A DNA stretch of 64,000 nucleotides, from positions 17,592,000 to 17,655,999 of the forward strand of contig ML661885.1 of NCBI GenBank assembly GCA_007570785.1, written 5' to 3'. The position numbers were made by a program, and so were the translations under genes. Of the stretch, positions 35,859 through 47,627 are shown piece by piece. Every line of letters starts with the position of its first letter. Position 1 is the stretch's first letter. Under the pieces are notes generated by a model. The model made no database searches. It had not been told where the DNA came from and was given only the letters and a program-made list of their open reading frames with translations. The stretch is from Antilocapra americana (taxonomy: Eukaryota > Chordata > Mammalia > Artiodactyla > Antilocapridae).

Positions 35859-35870
35859 AAAACTGAAAAC

Positions 35871-37015
35871 CTCCACTCTGTATTTGCTGTTGCAAAATAT
35901 TTTCCTCTCCTCACTTACGTCCAAAGACAATGTTTTAAATACAGTATTTTTACAATATAAATATATTACATATTTATGGAAATCTTTATGTAGGATTGAA
36001 AATATTTTTGCTTTCTTAGTAGAAAGAAAAATAATCGTCAATAAATGGCATTAATGTCAGAGGCAAAATAGAACTTGAAGAACAATATTTTCCTAAGTGT
36101 ACTCTCCTGGAGAGTAGATTTCTTTTGTCTCAGAAATTTAATATTCACTTCAATTAAGAGTAGATTTTAAGTTCAGAGAGGCACACAGGGAATCGCCCCT
36201 AGCGATTCGCTGCTGAAGCCACGAAGGGGGAGGGGAGTTCCTGTAGGAAGACTTTGATAGCATGTTTCAAATTACAATATGAAGTTGCAATAGAATGTTC
36301 CACTGTGGTTTACATCATTTGTATTTCTTATCTTCTCAATAAACTTCTAATGACTTGCCCAGAACTTCCAGGAACTTCTCTTGTTTTCCTATTCTGAAAT
36401 TTTTTCTATCCAGCAATCGAAGAGTTATAGGTTCTATGCAGAGCACGTTAAGTCATTAGACTTTCTCTGGCAGAGACAGGCTAGCTCTTTACCAATTCTT
36501 TCTCACTCCCCGAAGAAGAAATTTAACTACACAAATAAACTGGATTTTCCAGCCTCTCTATAGTCATTAGTTGTCAGTGTGACTGATTTCTAACTAACAG
36601 AAAGCAAGCAGAAGAGATGTGGGCCACTTCCATGCTTCTTCAGAATGATTTCTCGTACTCTATCTTTAGAAGATCTCTGTCCATAATTTGAAGCTGTAAT
36701 GGATGCTAATGATGACTTTTGAAATAGCTTGCTATAGGTAGAAATGCCAGATGAAAAAAGGTTTTAGATGATAACCACCTTATAGGAAAGACCAGCACTG
36801 GACTCTCTTTTATATTAGCAAGAAAAAAAAAAAAAAGAAACATCTATTTTATTAAGCAACTGAGATTTTATGGTTTAACCATCATAATTGTTAGCATTAC
36901 TTTATCCTATCCATGAAGTTTAATTCTAAGACAAATGCTACATAGAAACATATATGCCTTATTATCCTATTGATTGAAAATGCATTTATTTTAGACATAA
37001 ATGTATATGTAGTAC
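35871..37015. other. Unassigned intergenic DNA
   Basis: No gene was recognised. A small CpG-bearing patch with a hairpin (36191-36207) lies here and is listed as a finding. An A run sits at about 36822-36835. Confidence 0.5.
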
Positions 37016-37140
37016 ATATGCACACACATACATTTGTTAAATAGAGTTTTATATATTTATTATATATAATACATGCATGCATTATATATGTATATTATAT
37101 AATGCATGTTAATAAATGTATATTAAAATGCATTATTTTT
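37016..37140. repeat. AT-rich low-complexity sequence
   Basis: TATA/ATGCAT-rich words (acatgcatgcattatatatg) directly left of the BovB complex. The word atgcattatata occurs here at 37077-37088 and again just beyond the complex at 41102-41113. Confidence 0.85.
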
Positions 37141-37144
37141 CTTG

Positions 37145-38121
37145 AGTGTTGGTCTAGAAGGTCTTATAGGTCTTTATAGTACTGTTCAACTTGAGCTTCT
37201 TCAGCATTACTGGTTGGAGCATAGACTTGGATTACTGTGATATTGAATAGTTTGCCTTGGAAATGAACAGAGATCATTCTGTTGTTTTTGCAATTGCATC
37301 CAAGTACTGCATTTTGGACTCTTATATTTCCTATGATGGCTACTTCATTTCTTCTAAGGGATTCTTGCCCACAGTAGTAGATATAATGGTCATCTGTGTT
37401 GAATTCACCCGTTTCAGTCCATTTTAGCTCACTGATTCCTAAAATGTTGATGTTCACTCTTGCCATCTCCTATTTGACCACTTCCAATTTACCTTGATTC
37501 ATGGGGCTAACATTCCAGGTTCCTATGCAATATTGCTCCTTACAGCATTGGACTTTACTTCCATCACCAGTCACATCCCCAACTGGGTGTTGTTTTTGCT
37601 GTGGTTCTGTCTCTTCATTCTTTCTGTAGTTAGTTCTCCACTGATCTCCAGTAGCATATTGGGCACCTACCAACCTGGGGAGTTCATCTTTCAGGGTCTT
37701 ATCTTTTTGCCTTTTCATACTGTTCATGGTGTTCTCAAGGCAAGACTACTGAAGTAGTTTGCCATTCCGTTCTCCAATGGACCATGCTTTGTCAGAACTC
37801 TCTCATAGTTTCATTGAGTTAGACAAGGCTGTGGTCCATTTGATCAGATTGGTTAGTTTGCTGTGATTGTGGTTTTCATTCTGTCTGCCCTGGATGGAGA
37901 AGGGTAAGAAGCTTCCTGAAGCTTCCTGATGGGAGAGACAGACTGAGGAGGAAACTGGGTCTTTTTCTGATTGTCAGGGCCATGATCAGTAAATCTTTAA
38001 TCCAACTTTCCATTGAAGGGTGGGGCAGTGTTGTCTCCCTGTTATTTGACCTGAGGCCAAAATATGGTAGAGGTAATGAAGATAATGGCAAACTCTTTCA
38101 AAAGTTCCCATGCACACAATC
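37145..38121 (-). mobile_element. BovB LINE, 5' part (segment 1)
   Basis: Antisense BovB from the endonuclease region (left) through the start of the ORF into the 5' UTR (right, ending at 'cccatgcacaca'). Frames 37727-37470 (MNSMKRQKDKTLKDELPRLVGAQYATGDQWR) and 37466-37164 (MARVNINILGISELKWTETGEFNTDDHYIYYCGQE) show the N-terminal half. It has no 3' end of its own, which is unusual for a target-primed insertion. Confidence 0.9.
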
Positions 38122-38476
38122 CTTTGCTTTTCCTTCTCTTCTTTTCACAGCTATTTGTAAGGCCTCCTCAGACAACCGTTTTGCTTTTCTGCATTTCTTT
38201 TTCTTGGGAATGGTCTTGATCCCTGTCCCCTGTACAATGCCGCGAACCTCAGTCCATAGTTCATCAGGCACTCTGTCTATCAGATATAGTCCCTTAAATC
38301 TAATTCTTATTTCCACTGTATAATTTTAAGGGATTTGATTTAGGTCATACCTGAATGGTCTAGTGGTTTTCCCTCCTTTCTTCAATTTAAGTCTGAATTT
38401 AGCAATAAGGAGTTCATGATCGGAGCCAATCAGCTCTAGGTATTGTTTTTGCTGACTGTATAGAGCTTCTCCATCT

Positions 38477-39049
38477 TTAGCTGCAAAGAATATAATCAGT
38501 CTGATTTCGGTGTTGGTCATCTGGTGATGTCCATGTGTAGAGTCTTCTTTTGTGTTGTTGGAAGAGGGTGTTTACTATGACCAGTGCGTTCTCTTGGCAA
38601 AACTCTATTAGCTTTTGACCTACTTTGTTTTGTACTCTAAGGCCCAATTTGCCTATTATTCCAGGTGTCTCTTGACTTCCTACTTTTGCATTCCAGTCTT
38701 CTATAATGAAAAGGATATCCTTTTGGGGGGTTAGTTCTAAAAGGTCTTGTAGGTCTTCATAGAACCATTCAGTTTCAGCTTCTTCAGCATTACTGGTGGG
38801 GGCATAGACTTGGATTACTGTGATATTGAATGGTTTGCCTTGGAAATAAACAGAGATCATTTTGTCATTTATGAGATTGCATCCAAGTACTGCGTTTTGG
38901 ACTCTTATATTGCCTATGATGGCGACTTCATTTCTGCTAAGGGGTTCTTGCCCGCAGTAGTAGATATAATGGTCATCTGTGTTGAATTCACCCATTCCAG
39001 TCCATTTTAGCTCACTGATTCCTAAAATGTTGATGTTCTCTCTTGCCAT
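38477..39049 (-). pseudogene. BovB endonuclease domain relic
   Basis: A 190-codon frame keeps most of an APE-type endonuclease: ILGISELKWTGMGEF, then YIYYCGQEPLSRNEVAIIGN, VIQVYAPTSNAEEAE, FIIEDWNAKVGSQETPG (FIIGDWNAKVG is usual) and RLYTWTSPDDQHRNQTDYIL (NQIDYIL is usual). The I-to-T change next to the DYI motif and the GDWN to EDWN change would probably harm activity. The downstream linker continues in another frame at 38316-38098. Confidence 0.88.
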
Positions 39050-39608
39050 CTCCTATTTGACCACTTCCAATTTACCTTGATTCATGGACCTAACATTTCA
39101 GGTTCCTATGCAATATTGCTTCATACATCATCGGACTTTACTTCCATCACCAGTCACATCCCCAACTGGGTGTTGTTTTTGCTTTGGCTCTATCTCTTCA
39201 TTCTTTCTGAAGTTAGTTCTCCACTGATCTCCAGTAGCATATTGGGCACCTACCAACCTGGGGAGTTCATCTTTCAGCGTATCTTTTTGCCTTTTCATAC
39301 TGTTCATGGTATTCTCAAGGAAAGAATACTGAAGTGGTTTGTCATTCTCTTCTCCAGTGGACCACATTTTGTCAGAACTCTCCACCATGACTGGTCTGTC
39401 TTGGGTGGCCCTACACGAAATGCCTCATAGTTTCATTGGATTAGACAAGACTGTGGTCTATGTGATCAGATTGGTTAGTTTTCTGTGACTGTGGTTTCAT
39501 TCTGCCCTCTGATGCCCTCTCTCAGCATTTACCATCTTACTGGGGTTTCTCTTACCTTGGATGTGGGGTATCTCCTCTTGGTCGCTCGCTGTTCTGGTGC
39601 AACACAGT

Positions 39609-41090
39609 CACAGCTTGACTTAGGAAGCATCACTATGAACAAAGCTAGTGGAGGTGATGGAATTCCAGTTGAACTATTTCAAATTCTAAAAGAAGATGCT
39701 GTGAAAGTGCTGCACTCAATACTTCAGAAAATTTGGAAAACTTTGCAGTGGCCAGGACTGGAAAAGGTCAGTTTTCATTCCAATCCCAAAGAAAGGCAAT
39801 GCCAAAGAATGCTCAAACAACTGCCCAATTGCAGTCATCTCATACACTAGTAAAGTAATGCTCAAAATTCTCCAAGCCAGGCTTTAACAATACATGAACC
39901 ATGACCTTCCAGATGTTCAACTGGCTTTAGAAAAGGCAGAAGAACCAGAGATTAAATTGCTAACATCTGCTGGATCTTAGAAAAAGCAAAAGAGTTCCAG
40001 ACAAAAATCTACTTCTGTTTTATTGACTATGCCAAAGCTTTTGATAGTGTGGATTACAACAAAATGTAGGAACTTCTTAAAGAGATGGGAATACCAGACC
40101 ACATGACCTGCCTCCTGAGAAATCTGTATGCTGGTCAAGAAGCAACCCTTAGAACTGGATATGGAACAACAGACTGGTTCCAAATCGGGAAAGTATTACA
40201 TCAAGCCCTGTATATTGTCACCCTGCTTGTTTAACTTATATGCAGAGTACATCATGAGAAATGCAGGACTGGATGAAGCACAAGCTGGAATCAAGATTGC
40301 CGGGAGAAATATCAATAACCTCATATATGCAGATGACCCCACTCTTATGGCGGAATGTGAAAAAGAACTAAAGAGCCTCTTGATGAATATGAAAAAGGAG
40401 ATGAAAAAGTTGGCTTAAAACTCACCATTCAGAAAACTAAGATCATGGCATCTGATCCCATTACTTCATGGCAAATAGATGGAGAAACAATGGAAACTGT
40501 GAGAGACTTATATTTTGGCCTCCAAAATCAATGCAGATGGTGACTGCAGCCATGGAATTAAAGGACACTTACTCCTTGGAAGAAAAGTTATGACCAACCT
40601 AGACAGCGTATTAAAAAGCAGAGACATTACTCTGCTGACAAATTTCCATCTAGTCTCAGCTTTGGTTTTTCCTGTAGTCATGTATGGATGTGAGAGCTGA
40701 ACTTAAAGAAAGCTGAGTGCCAAAGAATTGATGCTTTTGAACTGTGGTGTTGAAGAAGACTCTTGAGAGTCCCTTGGACTGCAAGGAGATCAAACCAGTC
40801 CACCCTAGTGAAATCAGTCCTGAGTATTCATTGGAATGACTGATGCTGATGCTGAAATTCCAATACTTTGGCCGCCTGATGCAAAAAACGGACTCATTTG
40901 AAAACACCCTGATGTTAGGAAAGATTGAAGGTGGTAGGAGATGGGGAAAACAGAGGAAGAGATGATTGGATGGCATCACCGACTCAATGGACATGAGTTC
41001 GAGTAAGCTCTGGGAGTTGGCGATGGACATGTAGGCCTGGTGTGCTACAGTCCATGGTGTTGCAGAGTCAGACATGGCTGAGCAACTGAA
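39609..41090 (+). pseudogene. BovB reverse transcriptase relic, sense part
   Basis: Starts at MNKASGGDGIPVELFQILKEDAVKVLHSILQKIWKT. Frames at 39485-39850, 40128-40418 and 40515-40700 cover fingers, palm and thumb. The motif reads IYADDPTLMAECEKEL, so YADD is kept with a substitution after it. Several frameshifts (for example near 39765, where 'acaggactgg' is shortened, and near 40220) destroy the ORF. Confidence 0.88.
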
Positions 41091-41113
41091 CTGAGCTGAA
41101 TATGCATTATATA

Positions 41114-42029
41114 GATGCTTATATAATTCATATAATATTGATAGGAATCAAAGGGGAATTACCAAACTACTGCACTGTAGTTGAAAAGTAGAATTACAAG
41201 ATTTGCTTTAAGCATCAGAAAAAAGAGCATGTCAAACATGTGTTGCATGGGAAAAAAAATTATTTGAAATATGGAAAGTAGGGCCTCTCCAACATTTCAT
41301 GTGATATGAGGAGACGCACTGTGTGGAAGTCACTGATTGGTGCTATCAGTTATTTGTTTGACTGGATAAAGAGGTCATTTTCAACCTGAAGTATGAAATG
41401 AAGAAAAGGGTAAAGAAATTTTGTCAAAATAACTTCCAACACCCTCTAGTAGAGGCATCAAAAGTGGCTTGGGGTACATGTATTAGAATCAAGGATTTTG
41501 GAAATAAAGGATCAAAATGAGAAAGGTCTTGAAGTGAGTCTAGGGATGTAGGAAAAATAGAATATAGAGAAAAGAGATGATTTGAAATATGCAATTAAAA
41601 ATATATCAGCCAAAGATCAAGGGTTTATGAAAAATCTATCCTGTGTGGTGCTAAAACCTTGAGAAATACTTGTTCATAAGAAAGACAGTGCCATTGAAAA
41701 TATTATCTAATCTTGTTAGTGCAATAAAATCTATTCCAGTCACTAATGTATCTTGACCTTGGCTTTTATATATTAAAATAACGAGTTCTTATCCTTGAGG
41801 AAGTGTCTAGAAACTGGAATATACAACTGTTTGCAAAACCATTATTACAGGTGAGAAGTCTTGGAGCTTTATAATTGCAAATTAGTGTAGTCTTTTCACA
41901 CACAAATGATCCGTTTGTTTCATTATGGAAGAATAATCAAGTTCATACGGACATATGAATAGCCAACAAAGTAGCTACTAGTTAAGACCATTTGTTTTAG
42001 AGCTAGTTATCTTTGGAATCAATTGAGTT
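41114..42029. other. Unassigned AT-rich intergenic DNA
   Basis: No gene or repeat was recognised. Confidence 0.5.
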
Positions 42030-42180
42030 TCTGTATTAGTGGTCTTGATCTCTGAAATGATTTTGCTTTTTGTCTGCAAACCTCAGTTTTCTCATCTCCA
42101 GAGTATGGATAATACTATCTTGTAGAGTGATTGTGGGAAAAATTAAACTACTACTGTTTGTAAAGCATTGGGTTTTATTA
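42030..42180 (+). mobile_element. MIR SINE fragment
   Basis: Diverged MIR 3' half: 'aacctcagttttctcatctc', 'tatggataatactatcttgt', 'agagtgattgtgggaaaaat' and 'tgtaaagcattggg' in order. Confidence 0.65.
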
Positions 42181-42289
42181 AGACAGGAACAAATTAAGCT
42201 CTACCAAAATCATTTAAAGCCTTAGCTAACACCAACATTTTCATCTCTTCTCCCAGTGGAAACCTCAGACAGAGTTCTGTGTCTTTACA

Positions 42290-42420
42290 TACACATGTAA
42301 ATGTATATGTACGTGCTTAAATATTCTTGTTTAAGAGTATATGTATTTATACTTATATTTGTTCATATAAACATATATGTTTATATATATTCTGTGTATA
42401 TATGCATACTTATGTATAGA
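42290..42420. repeat. AT-rich tract with a perfect palindrome
   Basis: TATA/TGTA-rich words; 42365-42386 is a perfect 22-base palindrome (half-site atataaacata). A reading frame across it is low complexity and chance. Confidence 0.85.
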
Positions 42421-42692
42421 AAGATCTGGATTCTGTGGTTACAGATATATAGTGAAATAAAGCAAAAAGATACTAATATAAAAATTTACAGAAGTAAACA
42501 GTGGAGGCTCACTATTGCTGGTAATAGCAACAGGGATATTTAAGTTTACACTAAATATCGACATTTCTGATTCTGAGAATTAAGGACTCAGAGCACATAT
42601 AAGCTTGAAATGTTCCAGTGCCAGAGAGGGTCATCTTCTCAATTATACTTTTCCTTTTGTATTAAGATATATGATCAATTTAACAAAACCTA

Positions 42693-43038
42693 GGGCTTCC
42701 CTGGTGGCTCAGTGGTGATGAACCTCCTGTCAGTGTGAGAGACAGGGGTTCGATCTTTTATCTGGGAAGATCCCAAATGCCACGAAGCAACTAAGCCCAT
42801 GCACCACAACTATGGAGCCTGTGCTCTAGACCCCTCGAGTCACAACTACTGAACACATGAGTCACAACTTCTGAAGCCTGCACCCAAGTGCCTGTGCTTG
42901 TGCAACAAGAGAAGTCACCACAATGAAAAGTTCCTGCACTGAGACTAGACAGTAGCCCTTACTCTCTGCAGCTAGAGGAAAGCCCACACAGCAACAATGA
43001 CTCAACACAGCTAAAAATAAATAAATAAATAAAATAAT
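42693..43038 (+). mobile_element. CHR-type (CHR-2-like) SINE
   Basis: About 345 bases with the cetartiodactyl CHR hallmark order: tRNA-like head (gggcttccctggtggctcag), 'gaagcaactaagcccatgca', 'cctgtgctctaga', 'caacaagagaagtcaccaca', 'cccacacagcaacaatgac' and a (TAAA)n tail. It is diverged but complete. Confidence 0.92.
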
Positions 43039-45289
43039 TAAGGAAAAGCCCACTAAGGAAAAATTCCAAAAGCTATGTATCATTAGCTTTGGTATGTTTA
43101 AACTTCATGTAACATTCATTTCATCAAGTATGGAACAGATTAATAGTCTGCCCACAGTAAATCATAATTATGAATGATCAAAATTATAATGAAATGAAAA
43201 CTGAAGATTAAAAATGCTATAAAATACCTGATGACATGTTGTCATTTTTTTTGTGAAAGACGTGTAATACTAAAAACAATAGTTTCCATAAACTTTTGTA
43301 ACATTTTTGTCAAGCAGATCATAAATAGAAAACAGTAGCTACAAATGAAAAAAGAGCAATGATAGTTAGATGTTCATCTTTCAAAAGAACTCTGAAAGTT
43401 AGGAAGGATTCCAAGCAGAAACATAAATGTAATATTTAAGAAATGGAAAATGTATCTCATTTAGATAAAGGAAGGGAATTAAGGTGTTTCTGCATACAAG
43501 ATAGGAGAATAAAAAATTGTTTTCTCTTCATCAAATAAAGAGGATCTATCAAGAGTATGTCATTATTCTACATTTTTTTTTAATTTACTACAAAATAAGT
43601 TTTGGATGAACATAAGAAAGATTAACCATGGCAGGGTCAATACTGTAGAGACGAACTATAAAAAGCAATCTAAATTAATTTTATTGAATGTATCTATCTT
43701 CTCTTTATGCTCTAGATTATCCATTTGAAAATCAAGACCAATTTATCTCTGGAATCCTCTCTAGTTCTATCATTTCCAGAATAAATAATTTGCTAATTTC
43801 TCTACATGTCAGTCCTTTTTGCTAAATCAAGATAAATAGCACTTCAATTTATCATCACTAGTAACTTCTTACAGTTTTTAAAAGTAGGTAGACTGATTTT
43901 GTGTGTGGCTGATAAAATATCTAATTATTTCACTAGTTTCCCTATCACTGTTTTTAAGGTTATGGAGGGAAGTGAAGTCATGCATGAAGATATGTTCAAA
44001 ATATAGGGACCTCTATATTAGAACTCTTTAAAATGAAATGAAAAGGGTGACTATTATTATAAAATACAGTAAATAATATTCCAAGCATTTGTCTATTTTC
44101 CTTGAAGGTGGGTAAGGAAATAAACAGAATATGAAATATGGGCTAAAATAGCAGGTATTATGTATAAACTATAAAGGTATTCAGTTCTGATTTTTTAGAA
44201 TAGTATTTTCCATATTTGAAATTCAAAATTAACCAATTCCATCCTGATTGACTTAGAACAGTCAACAATCAACAGCAACAGACAATGCTGTTAAGAGAAA
44301 TAATTGATTTGTTGAATTTTCATTTCAATAATGACCTTGAGCCTTTGCTGCCTGGAATGCCCTCAGATCATGTTGTGGGGCTCTAGTAAAGATCTATCGT
44401 CAAATCAATTACAAAAAGCAATGGAACATCTGATCCTTCTCTTGAAATTAACTAGGGAAAGTAGGTCAGCACACCTTCAAATGACAAAATGAAATATTAT
44501 GTTTTCAATGACCCAGGAAGGAAAGCACTAGTGATAGATGGGAAGTGCTATTTAAATAAGAATTGAACATTTCTGGGATTAAACATGTAGCAATGATCAT
44601 GAAAACTACCAGAAACTTAAATATCTTAAAATATATATTTTTTTCATTTTAGACATGAAAGTGTTTTCTTCTCACGGTTCTCTGTATCCAAAACTGCAGT
44701 TCTGGAAAAGGATCTATATATTGAGGTTATTGCTGTATCATTTAAAAGTACAACAATGAATATAGCAGACTTCTCAATTTAATTTTCATTATGGTATAAG
44801 AAAAATATGCAAAATGGACCATCATATATTAAATGCTACAGCTTGTTTCAACTATGGTAATTCAACTAAATTTAGTTAGAAAAATGTGGTCAAAGATGAC
44901 ACAGCTAATGATAGCAATTAATTTGACAATATAAATATTATTTATATAGTGGTTCTGTTCTGCAAACATAAAAAATAAATAAGAGGTGAAACTGTCTCCT
45001 TCCAAAAAATATCCCCAATATTTCCTATTCAATTAACATTTTCATAATTTTTTATATGCACACTTGGAGTCTTTTTCTTTTAATTAGGTGATCAAGCACT
45101 TAGACTTGTAAGTTTTAATTTAGAGCTTTATTTTTAATTATCTTTGGAGACAACATAAATTGCAATATGCTTTTTATTATAAATGGTTATAAAATATTAA
45201 AAGTTCAATTCAAATATTAAGGAATAATTTTGTTGGATTCCATGTAAAATACAGATCCTTATAATATTTTTGTCTATATAAAAATCTAT
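43039..45289. other. Unassigned AT-rich intergenic DNA
   Basis: 2.2 kb with no recognisable gene, RNA or repeat and very few CpGs. Confidence 0.55.
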
Positions 45290-45299
45290 CCTATGGCTG

Positions 45300-45545
45300 C
45301 AATATAGTGGGTAAGAATGTGGGCTCAGGAGTTCAGATCTTGCCCAACCCCTAATTTTGAAATGTATGGCCTTGCTTAAACTACTTATCATTTCCAAGCC
45401 TCAGTTTCTTCACATGTAAATGATGATATATACATGTATTGATGATAGCCATTATCCCATAGAGTTTTTGTGAGCATGATATTAGGAAATATATAAATGA
45501 TTAGCCAGAATTCAGATGAACTAAACAGTGTTAGCTAAGATGATG
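45300..45545 (+). mobile_element. MIR SINE
   Basis: Nearly full MIR pattern: 'agtgggtaagaatgtgggct', 'caggagttcagatcttgccc', 'tatggccttgcttaaactac', 'caagcctcagtttcttcaca', 'tagagtttttgtgagcatga' and 'cagtgttagctaagatga'. Confidence 0.78.
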
Positions 45546-46407
45546 GTCAGAGTCAATTAATAATTATTCCTTTAATTATATTAAATTCTTAAATGTTTTT
45601 ATTCACCTTACTATAAAGACTTTGAACTGGTAATATATTTTGTTTTATTTAACAGTGGAAAGAGTTTAGTTTTTTTTTTAAATTGTGGGTAAAAGTCATT
45701 AATAGGACTATGATACTACTTTATAAATTTTTATACAGTACTTAGTATGACTTTTTTACTTTGTTTATATTAATGGGTAACCGTGAATTAATATAGCCAT
45801 TTGCTATGTGTTGATAGTATAAATTATTGTATTATCTTTGTAAGGGATATAAACCATGCTCTGGAAACATCCTTAAAGTACCAAATATCCCATTTTTATA
45901 CTTAATGGGATTAACGAGTTATCTATTTTATTAACACACTCTTTAATAACAAATCACACAAGCTATGTACAGATAATAATCTCATTGTGCTCAGAAATAC
46001 ATCACATTCACTTAATAGAACAGATATTTTTATCATCTTTGATTTCTGGGATTTCTTGGCTCTTAGAGCTAGTCTTAAAATATTCTCAGGATATAAGGAG
46101 AAGACTTAGATGAGAAGAGATTATCTTTCTGGTATTTTCTCCTTCTTGTCTTAAAAAGACCCAGGCTGCCAAGAAACTCTTGATTCAGCCTTGCTTTGTA
46201 TTCAGCCTAGTCCCTGCCTATAAGAATTGAAAGATGCTGGAGGGTATCATAAACAACTCCATGAAGTGTTTTCTCTTCAGAGATCTTGAAGGAAAATGTA
46301 GCTCTTGTCTTTACAGTCTCACTGGGTTAGAGGTCAGAGGTCAACATAGGGGAAGAAAGCTCTTAAAAGTCTCATGTGAAGAATCAGGGAGAAAGAAAAG
46401 TAAGGAG
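45546..46407. other. Unassigned intergenic DNA
   Basis: No gene or repeat was recognised. Confidence 0.5.
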
Positions 46408-46416
46408 TGTCTTTAC

Positions 46417-46624
46417 ACAGTGCTCAGTCACTCAGTCGTGTCTGACTCTTTGTGACCCCATGGACAGCAGCCCTCCAGGTTCCTTTGCCCATGAGATTTT
46501 TCCTACAAGAATATTAGCGTGAGTTTTCATTTCCTCTTCCAGGGGGTCTTATTGACACAGGGATTGAACCTGAGTCTCCTGCATTGGCAGGTGGATTCCT
46601 TACCACTGAGACACCAGGGAAGCC
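46417..46624 (-). mobile_element. Bov-tA SINE with probable TSD
   Basis: Minus-strand full-length copy. Probable 9-base duplications with one mismatch: tgtctttac at 46408-46416 and tgtccttac at 46625-46633. Confidence 0.9.
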
Positions 46625-46633
46625 TGTCCTTAC

Positions 46634-47020
46634 CTGGAGACCTACATATAAAAATGAATTAACCAACAGCACTTTCAATTAGGCACTAAACATTAAATGT
46701 CTGTTTGGAGTAGCAATGATTATTGTGAAATGAGCAAATATAGAAGGGAGAAGAGAGAAATGAACACACATTTTTACATTGTTTCAAAGAAAAGGAATTC
46801 TCATTGACCAGTTGTTAAAACCCTAGCAATTTCCTTGGGAAAAGCAGACAGAAACATATATGAGTTCAGAGTAATAAAATTTTAAACAATATTTGAAGAT
46901 AATAGTAGCAGAGCTATGCCAGGCAATGTACAGCTAATCTCTAAAAGGATTCCAAGGTCTCATAGCAGTACAGAAATTTTCCTCTGTACGTTTAGCCAAG
47001 AACTTCCTTTAGGAAGAACT
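46634..47020. other. Unassigned intergenic DNA
   Basis: No gene or repeat was recognised. Confidence 0.5.
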
Positions 47021-47033
47021 AGGATTGGTGTAT

Positions 47034-47262
47034 GGGCTTCAGGCTCAGTGGTAAAGAATCTGCCTATCAATGCAGGAGATGGTGGAGATCTGGGTTTGAT
47101 CCCGGGGTCAGGAAGATCCCCTCAAGTTGGAAATGGCAACACACTCCAGTATCTTTGCCTGAAAAATGCCACAAACAGTGGAGCCTGGCTACAGAGCCTG
47201 GCTACAACCCCTTACAATCCATGGGGTTGCAGAGAGTTGGACACGACAGTGTGAGCATGAAG
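47034..47262 (+). mobile_element. Bov-tA SINE with TSD
   Basis: Full-length copy with a small tandem duplication inside ('agcctggctac' twice, near 47182-47205). Perfect 10-base direct repeats, aggattggtg, lie at 47021-47030 and 47266-47275. Confidence 0.92.
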
Positions 47263-47275
47263 CACAGGATTGGTG

Positions 47276-47618
47276 GATAGCATTAATGGTAAACATTTTT
47301 GATGATTGCAGGTAGAAACAAGGTTAAATCCTTAATAATTTCTATTAAAACGCATCAAAATGTTTCAGATACTAAACAAAAGTTACTCCTGGATATACAA
47401 CAAAATAAAAGATGAGACAAAATGGAATGAAAAGCAATGGACCAAGTCAACGCATTTTTTGGTCAACAAAGCTCTAATATTTCTAAGATAAAACAGTAAA
47501 GAACAAAATTCTTGTGCTTCAGGACAAATGGACCTGCATGTAGGTAGTTGGAAAAGACATGGAGCTAGAGAGGTGTTGTCAAGGAATCTTGTACTTCGTG
47601 TGGATTTTGTGCTATTAT
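47276..47618. other. Unassigned intergenic DNA
   Basis: No gene or repeat was recognised. Confidence 0.5.
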
Positions 47619-47627
47619 AGACAGAGA

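Larger units (their letters stand above)
38122..41098. mobile_element. BovB LINE with 5' inversion (segments 2 and 3)
   Basis: 38122-39608 is antisense BovB: linker, endonuclease, then 5' UTR at the right end. 39609-41098 is sense BovB, from just before the RT domain ('gaagcatcactatgaacaaa') to the 3' end ('ctgaactgagctga'). In element coordinates the left edge lies roughly 0.45 kb upstream of the start of the sense part. This is the arrangement expected when second-strand priming occurs internally on the RNA (twin priming) with loss of the bases between. Confidence 0.8.
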
